From Bacteroidaceae bacterium (GTDB taxonomy: Bacteria; Bacteroidota; Bacteroidia; Bacteroidales; Bacteroidaceae): a DNA stretch of 64,000 nt. The notes beneath the pieces are model-generated. The model saw only the letters and a list, made by a program, of their open reading frames with translations, had not been told where the DNA came from and did no database searches. The stretch covers positions 1 through 64,000 of the forward strand of contig JAFSPM010000041.1 in the NCBI GenBank assembly GCA_017442855.1. Direction: 5' to 3'. Made by a program: the position numbers and the translations under genes. The first letter of the stretch is position 1; each line of letters starts with the position of its first letter. Positions 34,737 to 41,843 of the stretch are shown here, one piece after another.

Positions 34737-35306
34737 TTATACTTTATAAGGATCTTCTGGATGTTGTTTTGGGTCATACAGCATGGCTGTACAGATACAG
34801 AACTTACGGTTCTTTTCCATCAGGATGTGATGATTGATGCAACCTTCACACCCTTTCCAGAAAGCATCATCGTCCGTAAGCTGGGCAAAGGTAACAGGTA
34901 CATAGCCCAATTCAGTGTTCATCTTCATCACAGCCGCACCACTGGTAAGACTAAAGATTTTTGCCCAAGGCCAACGCAGACGAGCCAACTTGAAAGTGGC
35001 ATCCTTGATGCGTTTAGCGATGCCTTGACCTTGATAGTTTGGATGTACAATCAAACCAGAGGTGGCTACAAACTGCTTGTTGCCCCAACTTTCTATATAG
35101 GAAAAACCTACAAACTCATCTCCTTTGAGGGCTATCACTGCCTTCCCTTCCTTGATTTTGGTGGCCACATAATCATACGTACGTTCGGCTATACCTGTGC
35201 CACGCACTTTGGCAGCTTCCCTGATGGTATCTAATATGGTGTCAACGTATGCCACATGACTTGGATCGGCCACCATTACCTCAATCTCATTATTGTCCAT
35301 ATTCAT
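34737..35306 (-). CDS. GNAT acyltransferase of the arginine operon, candidate N-acylglutamate synthase
   Basis: A 189-residue GNAT protein with the acyl-CoA-binding motif VHPNYQGQGIAKRIKD (Q/RxxGxG/A type), an upstream DTIREAAKVRGTGIAERT segment and a C-terminal cysteine-rich tail (WKGCEGCINHHILMEK, CICTAMLYDP). It lies between argR and argG and overlaps argR by about 17 bases. No conventional argA or argJ is in the window. Position in Bacteroidales arginine clusters makes it the likely source of N-acetyl- or N-succinylglutamate, which is inference. Confidence 0.82.
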   Translation of the reverse strand: MNMDNNEIEVMVADPSHVAYVDTILDTIREAAKVRGTGIAERTYDYVATKIKEGKAVIALKGDEFVGFSYIESWGNKQFVATSGLIVHPNYQGQGIAKRIKDATFKLARLRWPWAKIFSLTSGAAVMKMNTELGYVPVTFAQLTDDDAFWKGCEGCINHHILMEKNRKFCICTAMLYDPKQHPEDPYKV

Positions 35307-35790
35307 TAACGTTATTATTTTGTATGTTGGGGAATACCGTTTCCAGCATTTCCATCACTTGATCCTTTGTTAAGCGCCTAGATGTTACCATCATAATGGT
35401 ATCGTCACCAGCAATGGTGCCTAACACACCTTCAGGCTTTTTGTTGTCTATGTCATAAGCCATACCGCTGGCATATCCTGGACGAGTATGTATCACCGCA
35501 ATGTTGGCTGCTACATCTACAGATATAAAACCACTGGCATTCAGCATGTCACTAACACGTTGGCGTGTCTGTCGTCTATACATCACATCGTTGGGCAATA
35601 CATATACGTAATTGCCTTCCAGATTAGCAGCTTTGGCAACTTTCAATTGCTTCAGATCTCTCGATAACGTTGCTTGAGTAACCATATACCCCTCTTGATG
35701 GAGTTTCTGCATCAGCTCTTCCTGCAAGCGTATCTCTTGGCTCGAGATGATCATTTTGATGGTACCTAATCTATCTGCTTTTTTTTTCAT
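35290..35790 (-). CDS. argR: arginine repressor ArgR
   Basis: A 166-residue ArgR. The N-terminal winged helix (LGTIKMIISSQEIRLQEEL, MVTQATLSRDLKQLKVAKA with the conserved SRDL) is followed by the arginine-binding hexamerisation domain containing the GTIAGDDTIMMV motif. Start MKKKADRLG at 35790 is chosen; a longer frame upstream would run through the promoter. First gene of the operon and, from the adjacent ARG box, autoregulated. Confidence 0.93.
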   Translation of the reverse strand: MKKKADRLGTIKMIISSQEIRLQEELMQKLHQEGYMVTQATLSRDLKQLKVAKAANLEGNYVYVLPNDVMYRRQTRQRVSDMLNASGFISVDVAANIAVIHTRPGYASGMAYDIDNKKPEGVLGTIAGDDTIMMVTSRRLTKDQVMEMLETVFPNIQNNNVNEYGQ

Positions 35791-35807
35791 TTGAATAAAT
35801 ATTCTAA
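35790..35807 (-). promoter_or_regulatory. ARG box, ArgR operator
   Basis: TTTGAATAAATATTCTAA matches the 18-bp ARG box WNTGAATWWWWATTCANW at all but one defined position. It lies between the -7 element and the argR start codon, where bound repressor would block the start of the arg transcript. Confidence 0.8.
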
Positions 35808-35815
35808 AATTGGCG

Positions 35816-35823
35816 CAAATATA
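35816..35823 (-). promoter_or_regulatory. argR operon promoter -7 element
   Basis: The minus strand reads TATATTTG, a TAnnTTTG element, 26 bases upstream of the argR start and directly before the ARG box. Confidence 0.65.
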
Positions 35824-35908
35824 CAGCATATTTTTGAAATAATATGCATTTTCACCTTCTTTTTTTATTCTTTTCTGGTTTTTTATTGCAAGAACACATA
35901 GAATGCAT

Positions 35909-35916
35909 TATTTTTG
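35909..35916 (+). promoter_or_regulatory. promoter -7 element of GH78 rhamnosidase gene
   Basis: TATTTTTG matches TAnnTTTG, 28 bases upstream of the ATG at 35944. Confidence 0.5.
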
Positions 35917-35943
35917 AACTTGTCTTTTTAAAGAAAAGTGTAC

Positions 35944-38703
35944 ATGAAGTATTTTGTTTCCATATGGCTGCTGGTCTTTGCATGCCTGCTCTTTTCTTGT
36001 TTTCAGAAAGCTGAAGTCAGATTGGTGCGTCTTCAAGTGGAGATGCTTCCCAATCCAATCGGTATTGACGCCCAGCAACCTCGTTTTAGTTGGGTAATAG
36101 CCTGTGAAGCCAATGAAGTGAAACAAACAGGCTATCACGTTTTAGTGGCATCATCGTTGGAAAACCTCCATGCTGGAATAGGCGACTTATGGGATTCGGG
36201 CGAGGTGGCATCAGATTCTTCGGCCTACATAACCTATATGGGGCAACCTTTGGAGAGTCGGCAGCAAGTGTTTTGGAAGGCTAAGGTGCAAACAAACAGG
36301 GGTGCGTCAGCATGGAGCGAGCCTAACAGTTGGTCGATGGGGTTATTATCAGCAGCTGATTGGAAGGCGCAATGGATAGGTCATAGTGCTTTTCCTCTTG
36401 ATAAAATGAAGGGACATACGGTGGTGCCGGCTCGCTATCTTCGAAAAGAATTCAAGAACGAGGATAAAGATATCAAACGAGCTACATTATATATAGGTGG
36501 TCTTGGGTTGTATGAGTTGTTTGTTAATGGTCATCGCATCGGCGAACAGCAATTGGCGCCTGCACCGACTAATTATAACAAGATTGTCAAGTACAATGTG
36601 TTTGATGTTACTCAGCAATTGACAAGTGGTGATAATGCCATTGGTGTTGTGCTGGGTAACGGCCGACTGGTTTCCATGCGTATGCCTGGTGAACCTTCCA
36701 GTAAGGATGTGGAACATTTTGACATGCCCAAGCTGTTGTTACAGCTGGAAATACAATATGCTGATGGCAGTAGTCAGCTAATATGTAGCGACAGGACCTG
36801 GAAAATGACGGTGGATGGACCTATACAAGCGAACAACGAATTTGATGGTGAGGTGTATGATGCCAACAAAGAGATGCCAGGTTGGGATACAGCAGGGTTC
36901 AATGATGCTATGTGGATGCAGGTGGAAACGATGGAAGAACCTGCAGGGAAGTTGTCCGCTCAGATGAATCCTAATATCAAGGTGATGGACACCCTTCAGC
37001 CAATTACCATAAATGAAACAGGTGAGGATGTTTATGTGTTGGATATGGGACAAAACATGGTGGGGTGGTTGCAGATGAAGGTGAAAGGACAGAAAGATGA
37101 CAAGGTTACCCTTCGTTTTGCTGAGCTACTGAATGATGACGGTACGCTTTATACGGATAACCTGCGGTTTTCTGAGCCCAAGGATGTGGTGATACTGAAA
37201 GACGATCAACTGCTTACTTGGCATCCTACGTTTGTGTATCACGGTTTTCGCTATGTTGAGGTGAAAGGATTGACATATAAGCCGTCATTGAGTGATTTCG
37301 AAGGACAGGTACTCTATGATGAGATGGGAACTACCGGTACGTTCGAGAGTTCCAATGATATGCTGAATAAAATCTATACCAATGCCTATTGGGGCATACG
37401 CGGCAACTATCGTGGCATGCCTACCGATTGTCCACAACGCGATGAGCGGATGGGGTGGTTTGGCGATCGTACCACTGGTTGTTATGGCGAGAGCTATATT
37501 TTCAATAACCATAGCCTTTATGCAAAATGGTTGGATGATATTGAGGCAGAGCAAAATGATGAGGGTAGTTTACCAGATGTGGCACCTGCCTTCTGGGATA
37601 TCCGTAGCGACAACATGACCTGGCCAGGTGTGTTCCTCACGGCTGCTAATATGCTTTATGAACGTTATGGAGATGTGCAACCTATGGTTAGGCACTATCC
37701 TGCCATGAAGAAATGGTTGGCTTATATGAAAAATAAATATGGTGTGGATGGCATCATTACCAAAGATACTTATGGCGACTGGTGTATGCCTCCTGAGCGC
37801 CCTGAGTTAATTCATTCCCAAGACCCTGCCCGTATTACAGCAGCTGGCGTTATGTCCACTGCTTTTTACTATGACTTTTGTCTCCTTATGGCTAAGTTTG
37901 CTGGCGTGCAAGGTCTGGCTGATGATGAGACTTTCTTCCTGACAGAAGCCGATGCTATTAAGACGGCATTTAACCAAAAATATTATAATAAGGAAGAAGG
38001 CTACTACGACAATAATACCGTTACTGCCAATATCCTGCCTCTTCGCTTTGGGATGGTGGCGAAGGATGATTGTCAGCGTGTGTTCGACAATATCCTGCGT
38101 ACTACAGTTAACGATTTTGATAGTCATATAAGCACGGGTGTGGTGGGCATCCAGCAACTCATGCGTGGACTTACTGATTATAATTATGGCGAACTGGCTT
38201 TGCAGATAGCTATCAACACAACTTATCCTAGTTGGGGGTATATGGTGGAGAATGGGGCGACTACCATCTGGGAACTCTGGAATGGCAATACGGCCGATCC
38301 TGCTATGAATTCTGGCAATCATGTGATGTTATTGGGCGACTTCGTTATCTGGCTGTACGATTATTTGGCAGGCATCGCTCCAGCAGAGCCTGGCTTCAAG
38401 GTGGTGAAGATGCGGCCATATCCTATCAAAGGACTTGACTATATCCAAGCCTCCTATAATTCCACTTATGGAACCATTAAAAGCAGTTGGGTAAAAAAGA
38501 ACAAAACCTTTGATTGGCAAATCACAATTCCTTCAAACACCACCGCACAAGTTTATGTACCGTGTAGCACAGAAGGAATGACTGAAAAAATGAAGATAAA
38601 AATTCAGAATATGGGTACACGTTTTATCGGTAAGGAAGATCAGTTCGCTGTTTTCTCTTTCCCCTCTGGCACCTATCATATTACAGTACCTTGGGAAGAG
38701 TGA
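35944..38703 (+). CDS. GH78 alpha-L-rhamnosidase lipoprotein
   Basis: A 919-residue protein with signal LLVFACLLFSCFQKAE. It has the full GH78 order: N-terminal fibronectin-like module (PRFSWVIACEANEV), rhamnose-binding beta module (LYELFVNGHRIGEQQLAPAPTNYNK), the (alpha/alpha)6 catalytic barrel with MPTDCPQRDERMGWFGD near residue 490-505 (acid residue region) and TIWELWNG near 775 (base region), and a C-terminal beta-sandwich. It releases terminal alpha-linked L-rhamnose. The start ATG at 35944 is chosen; GTG at 35938 is possible. It stands alone with its own promoter, 16 kb from the susCD rhamnose locus. Confidence 0.92.
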   Translation: MKYFVSIWLLVFACLLFSCFQKAEVRLVRLQVEMLPNPIGIDAQQPRFSWVIACEANEVKQTGYHVLVASSLENLHAGIGDLWDSGEVASDSSAYITYMGQPLESRQQVFWKAKVQTNRGASAWSEPNSWSMGLLSAADWKAQWIGHSAFPLDKMKGHTVVPARYLRKEFKNEDKDIKRATLYIGGLGLYELFVNGHRIGEQQLAPAPTNYNKIVKYNVFDVTQQLTSGDNAIGVVLGNGRLVSMRMPGEPSSKDVEHFDMPKLLLQLEIQYADGSSQLICSDRTWKMTVDGPIQANNEFDGEVYDANKEMPGWDTAGFNDAMWMQVETMEEPAGKLSAQMNPNIKVMDTLQPITINETGEDVYVLDMGQNMVGWLQMKVKGQKDDKVTLRFAELLNDDGTLYTDNLRFSEPKDVVILKDDQLLTWHPTFVYHGFRYVEVKGLTYKPSLSDFEGQVLYDEMGTTGTFESSNDMLNKIYTNAYWGIRGNYRGMPTDCPQRDERMGWFGDRTTGCYGESYIFNNHSLYAKWLDDIEAEQNDEGSLPDVAPAFWDIRSDNMTWPGVFLTAANMLYERYGDVQPMVRHYPAMKKWLAYMKNKYGVDGIITKDTYGDWCMPPERPELIHSQDPARITAAGVMSTAFYYDFCLLMAKFAGVQGLADDETFFLTEADAIKTAFNQKYYNKEEGYYDNNTVTANILPLRFGMVAKDDCQRVFDNILRTTVNDFDSHISTGVVGIQQLMRGLTDYNYGELALQIAINTTYPSWGYMVENGATTIWELWNGNTADPAMNSGNHVMLLGDFVIWLYDYLAGIAPAEPGFKVVKMRPYPIKGLDYIQASYNSTYGTIKSSWVKKNKTFDWQITIPSNTTAQVYVPCSTEGMTEKMKIKIQNMGTRFIGKEDQFAVFSFPSGTYHITVPWEE

Positions 38704-38727
38704 TCCTACTCTGAGAAGGCGATATGA

Positions 38728-39207
38728 TTAGTTGCAATTCTGGCTGATGACATACTCGATAAACTCGCGTACTGCTCCATCGCCTCCTTTGTTGGTACAG
38801 ATGTAATTGGCCAAATCTTTAACTTGCTGGCAAGCATCAGAGGGGCAACCAATAACGCCACATTCTTTCATGCAAACGATGTCGAGAATATCATCACCAA
38901 TATAGGCAACATTCTCTTTTTGGCAATCATATTTCTTCATGAGGTCTTTCAGCGTGTCCAGTTTGTCGTGCCTGCCTTGATACAGTTCTTCAACGTGTAG
39001 TTCCTTGGCTCTGTTTTCCACAATCTTGGATGTCCTGCCTGTGATGATGGCAGGAACAATGCCATGTGCCGGCAAGATTTCATTGATGCCATATCCGTCA
39101 CGGATGTTGAACGACTTAAAGAGTTCTCCCTCTGGTCCCATGTTGATCTTGCCATCGGTAAGCGTACCGTCAACATCCATCACAAATAGTTTTATTTTTT
39201 TGCTCAT
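38728..39207 (-). CDS. kdsC: KdsC-like HAD phosphatase (Kdo-8-phosphate phosphatase)
   Basis: A 159-residue HAD protein without cap domain: motif I DVDGTLTDG (nucleophile Asp11), motif II ITGRTS, Lys near residue 82, motif III YIGDDILD. It matches KdsC, which dephosphorylates Kdo-8-P; the same fold serves acylneuraminate-9-phosphatases. Last gene of a tight minus-strand operon begun by kdsA, which supports the Kdo assignment. Confidence 0.87.
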   Translation of the reverse strand: MSKKIKLFVMDVDGTLTDGKINMGPEGELFKSFNIRDGYGINEILPAHGIVPAIITGRTSKIVENRAKELHVEELYQGRHDKLDTLKDLMKKYDCQKENVAYIGDDILDIVCMKECGVIGCPSDACQQVKDLANYICTNKGGDGAVREFIEYVISQNCN

Positions 39208-39210
39208 ATT

Positions 39211-39864
39211 TTATTCCCCACACTCGCGCTTAATGTTGTCAATAATATCCTTATAAGAACCACGATGACCAAAGAGTGATGATGTGCCTAACACAAAGCC
39301 GTCGATATTCTGCTTGCTCCATTTTTTCATTCTCTCCAATGAGCATGCTCCATCGACGATGATCTCCATATTATACTTGCTCTTGAGGGTTATGAGCTTT
39401 TCCAGTTTCTTGTCCACATGAGGTAGGTAAAGGTGTCCTGCATTACCTGGTTTAACTCCCATAACAAGCACATGGTCAACAAGTTCGTAATATTTCTGCA
39501 TACTTTCTATGGTAGCTTCCGGGTTGATGACAATGCCTGGTTTCAGTCCTGTTTCACGTATTTTCTTTATGACCCTGAGAGGATTACGGTCTGAATCGGG
39601 ATGAATATAAATGATATCCACACCTGCATCGGCAAACAGTTTGATGTATCGCCCGGGTTCGCGCACCATCATGTGAAGTTCGGTGACGAGTGATGTATTC
39701 CTGCATACCGATTTCACATCCCCCAAACCCAATGCAAAGTTGGAAACATATTGACCATCCATGACGTCTAAGTGTAATCGGGTGGCGCCAGCGGCTTCAA
39801 GGCTCAACGCCTCAGCCTTCAGGTTGTCGAAATTGGCGCACATTAAAGATGGTGAGTAAATCAT
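39211..39864 (-). CDS. ribulose-phosphate 3-epimerase-like protein
   Basis: A 217-residue TIM barrel of the ribulose-phosphate 3-epimerase family: PSLMCANFDNLKAEA, LHLDVMDGQYVSNFALG (metal His and Asp), HMMV, and VDGACSLERMKKW. It differs from housekeeping Rpe at several otherwise conserved spots (VLVMGVKPGNAGH rather than the usual M-x-V-x-P-G-F-G-G), suggesting another sugar phosphate, for example an allulose- or arabinose-type substrate. It starts 4 bases inside the PMI gene's end, so translation is coupled. Confidence 0.8.
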   Translation of the reverse strand: MIYSPSLMCANFDNLKAEALSLEAAGATRLHLDVMDGQYVSNFALGLGDVKSVCRNTSLVTELHMMVREPGRYIKLFADAGVDIIYIHPDSDRNPLRVIKKIRETGLKPGIVINPEATIESMQKYYELVDHVLVMGVKPGNAGHLYLPHVDKKLEKLITLKSKYNMEIIVDGACSLERMKKWSKQNIDGFVLGTSSLFGHRGSYKDIIDNIKRECGE

Positions 39865-40763
39865 AAACTATCCTCCCTCATTTTAGAAGCAAAAGCTAAT
39901 TCTACTTGATGTGTTTCCAGCTTTTCACCAGGCCATAAGATAACAGTGGAGCCTGCAGGTACTTGGATGCCCTCGCAGTTGAGTGCTCCAATTACCAAGG
40001 TAAAACATTCAAGTGTGTTGCTTCTGTTCACATATTGTTCGATGTCTTTAATTAGCTTAGTACTATAGGTTTTTTCTTTAATTTCATCCTGGCCGTAAGT
40101 CTTCACCTCGGATTTCAACTTGATATCTAAGGCACTAGTGGCTTTGGTTACATGGAGCTCGCGTTTGTTGCCATTCGCATCCACTCTGTCATAGTCGTAA
40201 AAACGATAGGTAAAGTCTGCTCCTTCTTCTATCTCAAACACCAGACTCCCAGCTGTAATGGCGTGTAAGGTTCCTGGTTCCACAAAAACATAGTCGCCTA
40301 CCTTTACAGGCAAGGTGTCAGCCATTTCCAAGAATTGACCTTTTTGTATCATTAATCGCTCTTCTTCCTCATTACTGCATGTGCATCCATTGATAATAGT
40401 GCCAGATAGGGGAGCTTCGATAAAATACCACGATTCTCTTTTTCCCCTTGCCCTCTGCTCCAGTTTGTTAGCTGCCTCATCATTGGGATGTACTTGAATG
40501 CTCAAGTTCTGACATGCTTCTGTCAGAGCCAGTGTAAGTGGGAAAAACTCATAGTGAGAAAGGTTAAACTCTGCTTTAAAGGAGGGGAATACATCATTTA
40601 AACGCTTGCCTTTCCACTGGCCGTTGAGAATTTCATTAGAGATTCCCTTACGGCAATATAAAGAATACAGGTGCCCAATGGTATTTCCTTCAACTCCTGT
40701 ATATTGACTTATCTTGGGCCCTCCCCAGATAGTATTATGAACGATTCGATCTAAGATCAGCAT
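39861..40763 (-). CDS. manA: class I mannose-6-phosphate isomerase-like protein
   Basis: A 300-residue cupin-fold isomerase: LSIQVHPNDEAANKLE (metal His), SWYFIEAPLSGTIING (metal Glu) and FVEPGTLHAITAGSLVFEI (metal His) are the type I PMI zinc ligands. It would interconvert mannose-6-P and fructose-6-P, but location between kdsA and an epimerase-like gene leaves open another ketose/aldose phosphate pair. It overlaps kdsA by 7 bases. Confidence 0.82.
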   Translation of the reverse strand: MLILDRIVHNTIWGGPKISQYTGVEGNTIGHLYSLYCRKGISNEILNGQWKGKRLNDVFPSFKAEFNLSHYEFFPLTLALTEACQNLSIQVHPNDEAANKLEQRARGKRESWYFIEAPLSGTIINGCTCSNEEEERLMIQKGQFLEMADTLPVKVGDYVFVEPGTLHAITAGSLVFEIEEGADFTYRFYDYDRVDANGNKRELHVTKATSALDIKLKSEVKTYGQDEIKEKTYSTKLIKDIEQYVNRSNTLECFTLVIGALNCEGIQVPAGSTVILWPGEKLETHQVELAFASKMREDSL

Positions 40764-41560
40764 ACTCCTTCGTCTAAAGTAATTTCTCTGATACGCATGA
40801 TTTGGCTCAGCAGTTGCTCTAAAGCATCAATTTGTAACATGCAACTACCATCGCACAGAGCTACTGATGGGTTGTCATGCACTTCCATGAAAAGTCCGGA
40901 AAGGACACCAGTAGCCACTGCTGCCTTTGCCAAATAAGGCACATACTCGCTCTTGCCACTGTTGCCGTAGTTAAAGCCTCCACCACTGATTTGGACGCTA
41001 TGAGTAGCATCAAAAAGCACAGGATACCCCAATTTAGCCAGCCTTACAAGTCCAGTCATATCAACCACCAGGTTGTTATAACCAAAGCAGTTGCCGCGTT
41101 CACAAAGCATAAAGTCCTTGCAACCGAAGTACTCCATCTTACTTACTACATTGTTCATCTCTTCAGGGCTGGAAAATTGTGCTTTCTTTATGTTCACGGT
41201 CTTGCCACTTTCAGCAGCAGCCTTCAGCATGTCCGTCTGACGGCACAAGAAAGCAGGAATCTGGATGATATCAGCAACTTCTGCAACAGGCTTTGCTTGG
41301 TATGGTTCATGAATATCGGTGACTATCTTTACCCCCACTTCCTTTTTGGCTTTCTCAAGAATGCGTAACCCTTCCTCTAATCCTGGCCCTCTATAATTAG
41401 TGGCTTTTGTACGGTTGGCTTTGTCCCATGAGGCTTTGAAATAAAAATCTAAATCAAATTTGCCTACGATAGTATGCAACGCTTCTGCCAAGTACAAGAC
41501 GTTGTCCTCAGATTCGATGACACATGGTCCGGCAAGTAGTTTGAACTTGTTCCCTTTCAT
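40757..41560 (-). CDS. kdsA: 3-deoxy-8-phosphooctulonate synthase
   Basis: A 267-residue KdsA: LLAGPCVIESEDN start, YFKASWDKANRT, GVKIVTDIHEP, IPAFLCRQTDML, and CERGNCFGYNNLVVDM with the variable metal-site Cys/Asn position, DATHSVQ, EVHDNPSVALCDG. It condenses arabinose-5-P with PEP to Kdo-8-P for lipopolysaccharide core. First gene of kdsA-PMI-epimerase-kdsC. Confidence 0.94.
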   Translation of the reverse strand: MKGNKFKLLAGPCVIESEDNVLYLAEALHTIVGKFDLDFYFKASWDKANRTKATNYRGPGLEEGLRILEKAKKEVGVKIVTDIHEPYQAKPVAEVADIIQIPAFLCRQTDMLKAAAESGKTVNIKKAQFSSPEEMNNVVSKMEYFGCKDFMLCERGNCFGYNNLVVDMTGLVRLAKLGYPVLFDATHSVQISGGGFNYGNSGKSEYVPYLAKAAVATGVLSGLFMEVHDNPSVALCDGSCMLQIDALEQLLSQIMRIREITLDEGVC

Positions 41561-41671
41561 AAATATACAAAATACTTATTGCGACAAACGGATTATCTTA
41601 ATTGTTTGGCAAATTTAATAATAAAAACCACAAATATGGCCGACTATTCTTGTTTTTTGTTGTCATTAACG

Positions 41672-41789
41672 AAAATGGGCGGTTTTTGTGCTTTTTTGCC
41701 AAAAAGAGGCAGTTTTGTTCATTTTTACTAAAAAGAGGTGCTTTTTGTTTGTTTTTGCATAAAAGGGATGTTTTTAGTTTGCTTTTAGT
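41672..41789. repeat. four imperfect tandem repeats of 29-31 bp
   Basis: Units begin at 41672, 41701, 41730 and 41761. Each starts with an A-run plus GGG/GAGG and continues into T-rich sequence with one or two G (for example AAAAAGAGGCAGTTTTGTTC). They fill most of the 283-base gap between kdsA and the LTA-synthase-like gene. A T-rich frame through them (41602-41808) is low complexity and not a gene. They are too unequal and lack spacers, so not CRISPR. Confidence 0.75.
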
Positions 41790-41843
41790 AGAAACACACC
41801 CTGTTTAGCTTATTTTATCTAAAACAAGAACGACTTGTAGTTC

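Noticed and set aside
41672-41789. CRISPR array
   Set aside because: Units are contiguous and imperfect without unique spacers, and there are no cas genes.
41602-41808. T-rich frame reading FLCFFAKKR-type repeats between kdsA and the LTA-synthase-like gene
   Set aside because: It is the translation of the tandem DNA repeats, low complexity with no start context or homologue type.
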